From Chloroflexota bacterium (GTDB lineage Bacteria > Chloroflexota > Dehalococcoidia > Lucifugimonadales > Lucifugimonadaceae): 40,445 nt of DNA. Location of the stretch: contig PABO01000027.1 in assembly GCA_002699165.1 (NCBI GenBank), positions 5,225 to 45,669 on the forward strand, read 5' to 3'. Positions within the stretch are counted from its first letter, which is position 1, and the number at the start of each line of letters is the position of its first letter. A program made the position numbers and the translations under genes. Shown here piece after piece: positions 19,274-28,705 of this stretch. The notes under the pieces are model-generated. The model saw only the letters and a list, made by a program, of their open reading frames with translations. It searched no databases and was not told the origin of the DNA.

Positions 19274-20965
19274 GTGAAAAATTTAAGAAGTGAAAGTTGG
19301 TTTGGAGAAAAAAATTTAGAAGGTTTTCTACATAGATCTGGTATGAAAGCTCAAGGTTGGCCAGATAATATGATTAAAGATAAACCTATGATAGGAATTG
19401 CAAATAGTTTTTCGGAGGCTGTTCATTGTAATTCTCATCTTAGAAATTTAGCAGAGCATGTAAAAAAAGGAGTAATTGCAGCCGGTGGAACTCCTATTGA
19501 ATTCCCTGTCATCTCTTTAGGTGAATTCTTCTTAAGTCCAACTTCAATGTACTTAAGAAATCAAATGTCTATAGATGTAGAGGAAATGATAAAGGGATTA
19601 CCAATTGATGGTGTTGTTTTATTGTCTGGTTGTGATAAAACTACTCCAGCAATGATAATGGGTGCTGCCTCTGCAGATATACCTACAATTCTTTTACCTG
19701 GAGGGCCCTCACTTAGGGGAGACTGGAGAGGGGAGGAACTTGGCTCATGCACTGATTGCAGAAGATATTGGACAGAATTAAGAGCTGGTAATATTACACA
19801 AGCTGACTACGATTCAATGGAAGAAGGAATCTATAGATCTCCAGGTCATTGTATGGTTGCTGGAACTGCATCTACAATGGCTGCAATATCTGAAGCAATG
19901 GGATTGACTCTTGAAGGAGCGGCTACATTACCAGCTGTTGATTCAAGAAGAATGACGCTCGCTAATAATACTGGTCAAAGAATAGTCAAACTAGTAGAAG
20001 AAAATATAAATTTTAGTAATTTTTTAAGAAAAGAAAATTTTTATAACGGGATAACTACACTTATGTCATTTGGAGGATCTACCAATGCTATTATTCATAT
20101 GATGGCTATGGCAGGTAGAACGAAAAATACTATTAATTTAAGAGATTTCAATGAAATCTCTGAAAAAACACCTGTCATTGTCAATCTTAAACCTGCTGGA
20201 AGTAAGTTAATGGAAGATTTACATTATGCTGGTGGAGTTTCTGCAATGTTGAAAAATATTGAAAACCTAATTTATAAGGATGTTGAAACGGTATCAGGGA
20301 AAAAATTATCTGAAATAATATCTGACTCTAACATATATAATGATGATGTAATCAGAACTCAGTCTAATCCTATAAATTCAAAAGGAAGTATCTTAATTTT
20401 GAAAGGTACTTTGGCACCTAACGGAGCTGTTATAAAAGTAGCTGCGGCTAGTAAAAAATTTTATGAACATGTAGGAAAGGCACTAGTATTTGACAGCGCT
20501 AGAGAGCTATCTGAAGAAATAGATAAGCCAGATTTAGATGTTGATGAAAATACTATTTTAATTCTTAGAAACAATGGTCCAGTTGGAGGCCAAGGCATGC
20601 CTGAATCAGGATTTTTACCTATTCCGAAAAAACTTTTAGATAAAGGAGTTAGAGATATAGTTAGAATTTCTGATGCTAGGATGAGTGGTACTGCTTTTGG
20701 AACAATTATTTTACATGTTAGCCCTGAATCTTATATTGGAGGACCTTTATCTCTTGTAGAAAATGGAGATCTAATATCCTTATCAATTAAAAATAAATCT
20801 ATAGATTTATTGGTAGATAAAGATGAATTGAAAATCAGGAAAGAAAAACTTAAGCCTAATTATAAAATAAAAGATTATGACAGAGGATATGGTTTTATTT
20901 ATAAAGAACACATCTTACAAGCTGAGGATGGTTGTGATTTTGATTTCTTGAAAGCAAAAAAATAA
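19274..20965 (+). CDS. IlvD/Edd-family dehydratase, sugar-acid (arabonate/xylonate-like) subtype
   Basis: RSESWFGEKNLEGFLHRSGMKAQG, LLSGCDKTTPAMIMGAASADIPTILLPGGP, GSCTDCRRYWTELRAG, SPGHCMVAGTASTM; the N-terminus resembles sugar-acid dehydratases more than dihydroxyacid dehydratase. Confidence 0.85.
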   Translation: MKNLRSESWFGEKNLEGFLHRSGMKAQGWPDNMIKDKPMIGIANSFSEAVHCNSHLRNLAEHVKKGVIAAGGTPIEFPVISLGEFFLSPTSMYLRNQMSIDVEEMIKGLPIDGVVLLSGCDKTTPAMIMGAASADIPTILLPGGPSLRGDWRGEELGSCTDCRRYWTELRAGNITQADYDSMEEGIYRSPGHCMVAGTASTMAAISEAMGLTLEGAATLPAVDSRRMTLANNTGQRIVKLVEENINFSNFLRKENFYNGITTLMSFGGSTNAIIHMMAMAGRTKNTINLRDFNEISEKTPVIVNLKPAGSKLMEDLHYAGGVSAMLKNIENLIYKDVETVSGKKLSEIISDSNIYNDDVIRTQSNPINSKGSILILKGTLAPNGAVIKVAAASKKFYEHVGKALVFDSARELSEEIDKPDLDVDENTILILRNNGPVGGQGMPESGFLPIPKKLLDKGVRDIVRISDARMSGTAFGTIILHVSPESYIGGPLSLVENGDLISLSIKNKSIDLLVDKDELKIRKEKLKPNYKIKDYDRGYGFIYKEHILQAEDGCDFDFLKAKK

Positions 20966-20967
20966 TA

Positions 20968-21756
20968 TTAATCAATTATTCTTATAATTTTTGAAAGTGA
21001 ACTGACTTCAAAATCAGGTTTAATTGAGCTTTCACGATTTAGATTTTTTTTTCTATTAATCAAGATGTTTTTTATATTGAGATTTTTAGCTCCAGAAATA
21101 TCTCCATCTAACGTATCTCCAATCATAATTATTTCAGAAGTATCTAAAGATAATTTTTCGCAAATATAATTGTAAGGTACTGGAGAAGGTTTTCCTAGTA
21201 AGCATTCTGATGAAGTTACTATTTCGGAGTTTTGGGTTGAAAAAAAATTCATTAAACCCGAAATACTTATCTTTCTTCTTTGGTGCAATTCCATTCCATT
21301 TGTCAAAACTCCTAGTTTATATTTTTTTAATTTGGTAAGAGTTGGTATTACATCATCAAATGCTTTTATTCCCTCCCACATAAAAAATTTATATTTATTG
21401 ATAATAGTTTTAATGTTTATTTTATTAATTGATATTCCAAGATTTTTTATTATATTCTTCCACATCTCATTTTGAGCTTCTAAATGAACCTCTTTCAGGT
21501 ATTGGGCTATTTCACCAAATCCCCCACAATCAGCCCATAAAATATCTCTTCCTCCAAATTTAGCATCTAAATAATTAGAGAAATATTTATTTGAACCAAT
21601 TGAATCTATAGTTTCTATCATTATTTTCAAGATTTCAGCATCTTTCATTTTAAAATCAGGAAAAAATGTTTTAATTATTTTCAAATAATTAGAATCATAA
21701 AGATCATCATGTACGGTCAATGTGTCATCTAAATCAAATATTACACCTTTGATCAT
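20968..21756 (-). CDS. HAD-superfamily hydrolase
   Basis: GVIFDLDDTLTVHD, GVLTNGME, IMIGDTLDGDISGAKN. Confidence 0.9.
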   Translation of the reverse strand: MIKGVIFDLDDTLTVHDDLYDSNYLKIIKTFFPDFKMKDAEILKIMIETIDSIGSNKYFSNYLDAKFGGRDILWADCGGFGEIAQYLKEVHLEAQNEMWKNIIKNLGISINKINIKTIINKYKFFMWEGIKAFDDVIPTLTKLKKYKLGVLTNGMELHQRRKISISGLMNFFSTQNSEIVTSSECLLGKPSPVPYNYICEKLSLDTSEIIMIGDTLDGDISGAKNLNIKNILINRKKNLNRESSIKPDFEVSSLSKIIRIID

Positions 21757-22814
21757 AAATTAGAAATTATTGATCTTGTAACTTCTGATGTAGTAGAATT
21801 TCCACCTAGGTCAGGAGATATTGATTCTCCTAAATCTAAAACATTTTTCACTGAGTTTTCTATGATTTCTGCACTTTCATGTTCTCCTAAATGTTTCATC
21901 ATTATTCCGGCTGTTAATATTTGAGCCATTGGATTTGCTATGCCCTTACCTGCAATATCTGGAGCTGATCCATGAGTTGGTTCAAACATTGAAGGACTCT
22001 TTTTTGTAGGATCAATGTTTCCACTAGAAGCTAATCCCATAGATCCTGTAATAATTGCTCCTATATCTGTTAGGATATCTCCAAAAAGATTACTTGCTAC
22101 TACTACATCAAAGTTTTGTGGTTTCCTAATAAAGTCCATACAAGCCGCGTCTATTAATAATGAGTCTGTAGTCACCTGAGGATAATCTTTTTTTACTTCC
22201 TCAAATGTTCTATCCCAAAGGACCATAGAATATCCTTGAGCATTAGATTTAGTTATGGAAGTTAAATGCATTTTTTTATTTCTTTCTATTGTTAATTCAA
22301 ATGCAAACCTGATAACTCTTTCACATCCTTTTCTAGTAAATACTGCGCTTTGAACAGCAACTTCATCAGGGAAGTTTTGATACTGAAATCCTCCAACATT
22401 AGCATATTCACCTTCAGTATTTTCTCTTACTACAACAAGGTCTATATCGAATGGCTTCAAGTCTTTTATAGGAGTATTAACACCTGGATATAATATAGAA
22501 GGTCTAACGCATGCAAATTGATCGAAAGCTCTTCGGATTGGAAGAAGTAGTCCATTTAGAGTTATATGGTCTTGAATATCAGGATGTCCCACTGCTCCTA
22601 AAAAAATTGCATCAAAAGATTTTAATTGTTCAATACCATCTTTAGGCATCATAATTCCATTTTTAAAATAATATTCAGAGCTCCAATCAAATTCATGAAA
22701 TTCTAGCTTATAATCTTTGTTTTTTTCTAAAGCTTTTAATACTTTAATAGAACTATTAACTACTTCTACACCAATCCCATCTCCAGGAATTACTGCTATT
22801 TTATAAGTTTTCAT
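21753..22814 (-). CDS. isocitrate/isopropylmalate dehydrogenase family, tartrate/D-malate dehydrogenase-like
   Basis: IAVIPGDGIGVEVV, VVVRENTEGEYANVGG, LFGDILTDIGAIITGSMGLA, FEPTHGSAPDIAGKGIANP; start moved from 22841 to MKTYKIAVI, which has an AGGAG-type RBS on the minus strand. Confidence 0.8.
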   Translation of the reverse strand: MKTYKIAVIPGDGIGVEVVNSSIKVLKALEKNKDYKLEFHEFDWSSEYYFKNGIMMPKDGIEQLKSFDAIFLGAVGHPDIQDHITLNGLLLPIRRAFDQFACVRPSILYPGVNTPIKDLKPFDIDLVVVRENTEGEYANVGGFQYQNFPDEVAVQSAVFTRKGCERVIRFAFELTIERNKKMHLTSITKSNAQGYSMVLWDRTFEEVKKDYPQVTTDSLLIDAACMDFIRKPQNFDVVVASNLFGDILTDIGAIITGSMGLASSGNIDPTKKSPSMFEPTHGSAPDIAGKGIANPMAQILTAGIMMKHLGEHESAEIIENSVKNVLDLGESISPDLGGNSTTSEVTRSIISNL

Positions 22815-22824
22815 ATATTTTCTC

Positions 22825-23697
22825 CTAGTTTTGCTTCTCAATTATTTGAATTATTCCAGCCATATCATCCATTTCTTTTCCATCTTTTTTCAGTTCATCA
22901 TATAGTTTTTTTGAAGTTTTTATTAATGGTAAATTTACTGACAAATCTTTTCCTAATTGATCGATTATATTAATATCTTTATGTATGTTCCTTGCTGGTA
23001 CTGAAGAACCTTCAAAGTTTCTGTCTCTTATTATAGGGGCACATCTTTCTAACATCCTTGAGAAACCGAAACTAACCTCTAAAATTTCCATAGCAGAATC
23101 TATATCAACATCTGCTGCATTGGTTAATGCTAAAGCCTCTGCTGCAGCGGTTGTATGAACTGCAGTCAGTAATTGATTTATTAATTTCATGGATGTTCCA
23201 GATCCATTTTCGCCCATATACTTTACTGTTGTTCCCATCATTTTGAAAGAATCTATTGTCAAATCATATGCTTCTTTACTTCCTCCGACCATTATAGACA
23301 AAGTCCCTTCAGCAGCTCCAACTGGGCCTCCAGAAATAGGAGCATCAAGAAAATCTGAACCTTTTTCTTTGATATATTGAAAGCATTTTTTAGATGTGGA
23401 CATGTCAACAGTTGAGTGATCAACTATTATTTTTTTTTCCTTTGTTGTAGATAAAATCCCATCTTTACCAGTAATTATTTCAATTGAAGTTTTTGTATCG
23501 GGAAGGCAAGTTAGGATAATATCGCTTTTATTAGATAAATCTTTCAGAGTATAGGCACCATTTGCTCCTAATTTTTCCATGGCTGAGATCTTTTCTTTAT
23601 TACGTGTAAACACAGTAAGGTTTGCGCCTTTATTCAAAAGATTATTTGCCATTCCTTGCCCCATATTTCCTAATCCTATAAATCCAATTCTATTCAT
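22825..23697 (-). CDS. 3-hydroxyisobutyrate / 2-hydroxy-3-oxopropionate dehydrogenase family (GarR/MmsB-like)
   Basis: IGFIGLGNMGQGMANNL, DAPISGGPVGAAEGTLSIMVGG, GSGTSMKLINQ catalytic Lys. Confidence 0.88.
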   Translation of the reverse strand: MNRIGFIGLGNMGQGMANNLLNKGANLTVFTRNKEKISAMEKLGANGAYTLKDLSNKSDIILTCLPDTKTSIEIITGKDGILSTTKEKKIIVDHSTVDMSTSKKCFQYIKEKGSDFLDAPISGGPVGAAEGTLSIMVGGSKEAYDLTIDSFKMMGTTVKYMGENGSGTSMKLINQLLTAVHTTAAAEALALTNAADVDIDSAMEILEVSFGFSRMLERCAPIIRDRNFEGSSVPARNIHKDINIIDQLGKDLSVNLPLIKTSKKLYDELKKDGKEMDDMAGIIQIIEKQN

Positions 23698-23705
23698 CTT
23701 TTACC

Positions 23706-24647
23706 TCAATCTAAATTTTTATTAATATTATCTATCAATTTTTTTATGCTTTGTTTTATAACTTCATGAGAATTTGCTGCATTATGAGGAGTAAGTATAA
23801 CATTATGGAGACTTTTTAATTGATTATTGGTTGATAGTGGTTCTTGTTCAAAAACATCTAAAGCAGCTCCAGCTATTTTTCCACTTACCAATGAATCATA
23901 TAAAGCTTTTTCATTTATAAGTTTTCCTCTAGCAGTATTTATTAGTAAAGCATTAGATTTCATCATTGAAAATTGTTTTGCTCCAATCAGATACTCAGTT
24001 TCTTCTACTATTCTTGTGTGTAAAGTAATTACATCAGAGTTTTCAATTAAGTAATCTAGATCTGAAACTTTTCCAAATTCTTGAAAACTCAAACTTCTTA
24101 CTTTATCCATTCTGATTGCAGGATTTATAATTATGTTCATTCCAAGGTTATATCCTATTTTGGCTACTTTTTCTCCAACTGCTCCAGCTCCAACTATTCC
24201 TAATGTTTTTCCTTCAAATAGATCAACTTCAATTGAAGGCCATTCATTACCTCTTACTCTTCTATCTAATTCGGGAATTTTTTTTAGTAATGAAATCATA
24301 AGAGAAATTGAATGCTCAGCTACAGAATTAGTTAAGATATTTGGAATAGTAGAAATATTTATATTATTTCTTAGTGCTGAATCTGTGTCTATATGGTCTA
24401 AAGCAATTCCAAAAACAGCAATATGTTTTAAGTCCGGTAAATTTTCAATAATATTATTATTTATTCGAGTTGTAGCCTTGGTTATTACAGCTGTATGTGC
24501 ATTTTCTAATCTAGTAATTATTTCTCTTGAGTCCTTAGGTAAAGACTTAAAAACTTTTATTTCATGAATATCTTTCAACTCATTAAACAAAGATTGATCG
24601 TAGGAGACTACCTGAGGTTCGTCATCAACTATTATTATTTTAGACAT
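23706..24647 (-). CDS. D-isomer-specific 2-hydroxyacid dehydrogenase
   Basis: LGIVGAGAVGEKVAKIG NAD motif, LINTARGKLINEKAL, ALDVFEQEPL, LTPHNAANSHE. Confidence 0.9.
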   Translation of the reverse strand: MSKIIIVDDEPQVVSYDQSLFNELKDIHEIKVFKSLPKDSREIITRLENAHTAVITKATTRINNNIIENLPDLKHIAVFGIALDHIDTDSALRNNINISTIPNILTNSVAEHSISLMISLLKKIPELDRRVRGNEWPSIEVDLFEGKTLGIVGAGAVGEKVAKIGYNLGMNIIINPAIRMDKVRSLSFQEFGKVSDLDYLIENSDVITLHTRIVEETEYLIGAKQFSMMKSNALLINTARGKLINEKALYDSLVSGKIAGAALDVFEQEPLSTNNQLKSLHNVILTPHNAANSHEVIKQSIKKLIDNINKNLD

Positions 24648-24711
24648 TATTAAATAAACTCCAATAAAATTTCTATTATAATGTTCTTACCACCTATAAA
24701 AAACATTATTC

Positions 24712-25044
24712 ATGGCAACATACAAAATTTTATACTGGAAAGAAATTCCTACACAGCTTAAATTTACTGATGATGAGGGAGATGAAGGGTCTTATCCATT
24801 AAGTCTTACTTTTCAAACTGCTATAGATGCCGTAGCAATGCATGATGGCTCTATAGAAAGTGGAGCATATTTAGATGCTTGGGATTGGGGGCCAGATTTA
24901 GAAACAGATTTAAGTCCTGAGGAAATTATTGAAAAATTTGATAATAATATACCTAAATCATTTATCAATAAAATAAAAAATTTACACGATGAAGGGAACA
25001 GATCAGGATTACCTGGTTCAATTGACTCATGGTTCAAAATTTAA
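24712..25044 (+). CDS. small PF13769 ('Virulence factor')-like protein, function unknown
   Basis: MATYKILYWKEIPTQLKF...SLTFQTAIDAVAM pattern matches recalled 'virulence factor' small proteins; first gene of a plus-strand operon. Confidence 0.65.
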   Translation: MATYKILYWKEIPTQLKFTDDEGDEGSYPLSLTFQTAIDAVAMHDGSIESGAYLDAWDWGPDLETDLSPEEIIEKFDNNIPKSFINKIKNLHDEGNRSGLPGSIDSWFKI

Positions 25045-25952
25045 AACCAAGCTCAAAAAAAATATTAAAAGATATAGAAAAAGGTAAAATATTTTTACTA
25101 GATGGTGCTACGGGAACATTTCTTCAAAATAATGGATTAGAACCTGGAGGATGTCCGGAATTGATGAATATTGAATCCCCCGAGATCATTTCAAAAATGG
25201 CTCATAATTACTTTTCTAATGGTAGTGATATTGTTCTTACAAATACGTTTGGTGGTAATCAATACAGATTAAAACATTATGGATTGGAGTCAAGAACTGT
25301 TGAAATCAATAGGTTGGCAACTGAAATTGCAAAAGAAGCTTCAAATGATTACATAGACAAATATGTTTTTGGTTCTATTGGTCCTACGGGTGAATTTATA
25401 GAACCTTTAGGAAATGTTTCAGAAAAAGAAATGTATGATTGTCTTTTTGAGCAAATGAAAGGTTTGTATGATGGTGGAGTAGATGGATTTATGATTGAAA
25501 CTCAAATAGCAACTGAAGAGACATTATTAGCATTAAGAGTGGCTAAAGAAAATTTTGACGTTTTGAATATCGTTTCATTAGTTTATGACAAAGGCCCCAG
25601 AGGTTATTTCACAATGTTTGGATTGACACCTGCAGCTAGTATTGAGTTGTTTTTTAAAGCAGGAGCAGATATAGTAGGTACAAATTGTGGAAATGGTTCA
25701 GAAAAAATGGTTGAGATTACAAATGAAATTAGAGAAAAGACAACAAATCCTATTTTAGTTCAAGCAAATGCTGGTATTCCAGTGATTAAGAAAAACGATA
25801 TAATTTACCCAGAAACTCCAGAATTTATGGTGGAACAATATAAAAAGTTAATAGACCTGAATGTAAATATCTTAGGGGGATGCTGCGGTACAACTGAGAA
25901 ACACATTAGTGAGTTTTCAAAGATAATAAGGAGTCATAATGAAAGTATCTGA
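25029..25952 (+). CDS. stand-alone homocysteine S-methyltransferase domain protein (MetH-N/BHMT-like)
   Basis: LLDGATGTFLQNNGLEPGGCPE, DIVLTNTFGGNQYRLKHYG, VGTNCGNG and GGCCGTT Zn-binding Cys motifs; overlaps the preceding gene by 16 nt. Confidence 0.9.
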   Translation: MVQNLKPSSKKILKDIEKGKIFLLDGATGTFLQNNGLEPGGCPELMNIESPEIISKMAHNYFSNGSDIVLTNTFGGNQYRLKHYGLESRTVEINRLATEIAKEASNDYIDKYVFGSIGPTGEFIEPLGNVSEKEMYDCLFEQMKGLYDGGVDGFMIETQIATEETLLALRVAKENFDVLNIVSLVYDKGPRGYFTMFGLTPAASIELFFKAGADIVGTNCGNGSEKMVEITNEIREKTTNPILVQANAGIPVIKKNDIIYPETPEFMVEQYKKLIDLNVNILGGCCGTTEKHISEFSKIIRSHNESI

Positions 25953-26583
25953 AGTAAAGAATAAATTTGGTAAATGCCTCGAACTTGTTTCAATGGATCC
26001 TAATTTTCATAATATTAGTGTAGGACTTTTTATGAAAAATAATATCTTAACTGTTTGGTCATATAGCAGAAAAGAAGGTATTGAAAATAGGCTGAATATT
26101 ATTAGAGATAAGATGGTAGATTTTGGAGGATTAATAAATTCAAAAGAAGACTATAAAATGTCAATTCCAGAAGGAGCCCTTATAGAAAGACCATTGAAAT
26201 TTTTGTTTTCGAAATGTGTTGAAATGTCCCCTGATGCTAAACCAGAAAAAGGAATTATCAGTGCAAAGGATAATAAAACAAAATTAACCTTTACAGTAAA
26301 AGGATCTCAAGAATCCGATAAATATGTTTATACTGTTACTGCTGAAGGAGAGCATGAAAAACCTGGATTAAGAATTAGAGCAGTTGTAGGAGGATTTATG
26401 AAATATGGACAATGTTTAAGAAATGAAGTAGATTCCTTTTGTTTTCCAGATTTTAAAGCTCACGAAGAATATGTGAGAGTATTATTACCATATGCAAGGA
26501 ATGTGAGTGCTGTTGAACAAATGCTAGAAGCTTCTGATCAAGCAGGACAAATGACGACTCAAAGCTTAGGTTTTTCTCAATAA
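25939..26583 (+). CDS. uncharacterised 214 aa protein in the corrinoid operon
   Basis: uninterrupted ORF overlapping the upstream CDS by 14 nt and followed 15 nt later by the next CDS; no family recognised. Confidence 0.8.
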   Translation: MKVSEVKNKFGKCLELVSMDPNFHNISVGLFMKNNILTVWSYSRKEGIENRLNIIRDKMVDFGGLINSKEDYKMSIPEGALIERPLKFLFSKCVEMSPDAKPEKGIISAKDNKTKLTFTVKGSQESDKYVYTVTAEGEHEKPGLRIRAVVGGFMKYGQCLRNEVDSFCFPDFKAHEEYVRVLLPYARNVSAVEQMLEASDQAGQMTTQSLGFSQ

Positions 26584-26598
26584 AAGTAAGGAAATATT

Positions 26599-27627
26599 AT
26601 GAAAGAAATGACAAAAAAAGAAAGAGTATTAGCTGCATTAAATAGATTAGAAGTAGATAGGCCTCCAGTTGCTAATCCAACTTCCGTAGCTACTGTAGAA
26701 ATGATGGATTTAGTTGATGCTCCTTTTCCTGATGCTTGCAGATCTGCTGAATTAAATGCTAGGCTTGCAGCTACAGAAGTTACTGAATTTGACTTTGATG
26801 CTGTTTCGCCTTATTTTTCTATAATTCAAGAATCAAGTGCTATTGGATGTGAGATGCAATGGGAGCAAAAAGATAATTGGCCTACAGTCAGGATGAGTAA
26901 CCCAATATGGAAAACTGCTGATGATGTAAAAGTTCCAACAGGATTTCTTGACCATCCAGATGTAAAAGCAATTATTGACTCAATAAAGATTTTAAAAAAT
27001 GAATTTGGTAATGATGTCCCTATTATTGGAAAGACAATGGGACCGTGGACTTTAGCATATCATGTTTTTGGAGTGGAGCCATTTCTTTTAGGTTCAGTTG
27101 ATAATCCTGACGAAACTATTAGGGCATTGGAAAAATTACAAGAATTTACTTATTTATTTGGAGAAGCCCAAGTAGATGCAGGAGCAGATGTATTAACTAT
27201 TCCTGATCATGCTACAGGAGATTTAGTTTCTGGCCAATATTATGAAAAATTTCTTCAAGAAATTCATACAGAAATGGCTGAAAGATTTACAGTGCCATTA
27301 ATTCTTCATATTTGTGGAAGAACGGTAGATAGAATGCCATATATAGCTGAAACAGGGATGCATGCTTTCCATTTTGATTCTAAAAACTCTCCTCAAGAAT
27401 CAATGGATGCAGTAAATAATAAAATAGCTCTTGTTGGTAATATTAACAACCCTGAAACATTATATTCAAAAGAAGCAGACGATGTGAAAAAAGAAGTATT
27501 TGAATGCCTTAATGCAGGAGTTCAATTAATAGCACCAGAATGTGCAATTCCATTAAAAACTAAGGCAGAAAATTTAGTAGCAATTAATGAGGGAATAACT
27601 GACTGGCTAGCAGAAACTAGATCATAG
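26599..27627 (+). CDS. UroD/MtaA-like (uroporphyrinogen decarboxylase superfamily) corrinoid methyltransferase
   Basis: HICGRT plus downstream PECAIPL give the HxC...C Zn-ligand pattern of MtaA/MtbA-type enzymes; VGNINNPETLY; next to a corrinoid protein. Confidence 0.85.
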   Translation: MKEMTKKERVLAALNRLEVDRPPVANPTSVATVEMMDLVDAPFPDACRSAELNARLAATEVTEFDFDAVSPYFSIIQESSAIGCEMQWEQKDNWPTVRMSNPIWKTADDVKVPTGFLDHPDVKAIIDSIKILKNEFGNDVPIIGKTMGPWTLAYHVFGVEPFLLGSVDNPDETIRALEKLQEFTYLFGEAQVDAGADVLTIPDHATGDLVSGQYYEKFLQEIHTEMAERFTVPLILHICGRTVDRMPYIAETGMHAFHFDSKNSPQESMDAVNNKIALVGNINNPETLYSKEADDVKKEVFECLNAGVQLIAPECAIPLKTKAENLVAINEGITDWLAETRS

Positions 27628-27678
27628 ATTTGATAAAATAATCATATACTATAATTAATCGAAAGAATTAGGTAATTT

Positions 27679-28422
27679 ATGTTTAATCATGAAGGGCTTT
27701 CTAAAGAATTTGAGTGGGTAACCAAAGAGAGTGAAAAAAAACATATCGGAGACTCCATCTCAAAAACATCTGATGAGATGCAGGAAATTGCATATGCTCT
27801 TATTAAAGGTGATAATAACGCTGTTGATGAATTAACAAAAAAATGCTTAGAAAACGGAACTACTGCTAATGAAATTCTTGATGATGGACTATTAAATGGT
27901 ATGGCTATAGTTGGTGTCAAATTCAGGGATAATATAATTTTTGTTCCTGAAGTATTAATTTCTGCCAGAGCTATGAAAGCAGGAATGACTCATATTGAAC
28001 CAATATTATCTGAATCCGGTATAGAACCCCAAGGCAAGGTATTGATGGGTACAGTCAAAGGTGATTTACATGATATTGGTAAAAACTTATGCATAATGAT
28101 GCTTAGAGGAGCTGGTTTTACTGTTCATGATTTAGGTGTAGATACTTCACCAGAAGATTTTGTTGATGGATTTGAAGAGCATGAACCAGATGTAATTGGA
28201 ATGTCAGCATTACTTACAACAACAATGCCAAATATGGGTAGAACTATTCAGTATTTTGAAGATATAGGATTAAGAGAAGAAGTAAGAATGATGGTAGGTG
28301 GAGCTCCTGTTACTCAAGAATTTGCAGATGAGATGGGTGCCGATGGATATGGTGAAAGTGCAGTTGATGCTGTTGATAAAGCTAAGGCTCTAGTTGAGCT
28401 TCTTAAAGATCTAAAGAGTTAG
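27679..28422 (+). CDS. B12-binding corrinoid protein (MtaC/MtbC/MetH-cap type)
   Basis: VKGDLHDIGKNL (DxHxxG base-off B12 motif), GMSALLTTTMPNM, VGGAPVTQEFADEMGADGYGESA. Confidence 0.95.
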   Translation: MFNHEGLSKEFEWVTKESEKKHIGDSISKTSDEMQEIAYALIKGDNNAVDELTKKCLENGTTANEILDDGLLNGMAIVGVKFRDNIIFVPEVLISARAMKAGMTHIEPILSESGIEPQGKVLMGTVKGDLHDIGKNLCIMMLRGAGFTVHDLGVDTSPEDFVDGFEEHEPDVIGMSALLTTTMPNMGRTIQYFEDIGLREEVRMMVGGAPVTQEFADEMGADGYGESAVDAVDKAKALVELLKDLKS

Positions 28423-28429
28423 ATTCAAT

Positions 28430-28705
28430 ATGACTTCAGATAAGTCAAATTCAAATAAAAAAGAAAAATTAGAGAAAAGTTTAGAAAATATTTATAATAT
28501 TTTCCAAGACATATCTGATTATGCAGATGAAATAAGTAAAAGCAGATGTCCTTATAAAAATGCCAAAAATCTTTGTACTGCGAGCTTTTCTTGTAAAAAT
28601 CAACACTTTGTTGATAAAAATGATCTTCCTGTCTGTGTAGGTTCGCATAAGCTAGATTACAGATTTGCGTGGGAAGTAGATAAACCGATTAAGAATAATG
28701 ACTAA
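28430..28705 (+). CDS. uncharacterised 91 aa Cys-rich protein
   Basis: SRCPYKNAKNLCTASFSCKNQHFVDKNDLPVC, spacing C-x8-C-x5-C-x13-C; overlaps the RACo-like gene by 8 nt. Confidence 0.7.
   Translation: MTSDKSNSNKKEKLEKSLENIYNIFQDISDYADEISKSRCPYKNAKNLCTASFSCKNQHFVDKNDLPVCVGSHKLDYRFAWEVDKPIKNND

Noticed and set aside
24133-24567. 144 aa plus-strand ORF
   Set aside because: Lies fully antisense to the D-2-hydroxyacid dehydrogenase, whose protein motifs are unambiguous; composition is typical of a shadow ORF.
27628-27678. Possible internal promoter (TATAAT at 27650-27655) before the corrinoid gene
   Set aside because: The only TTGATA-like -35 is 14 nt away, too short; TATAAT-like strings are frequent by chance in this AT-rich sequence.
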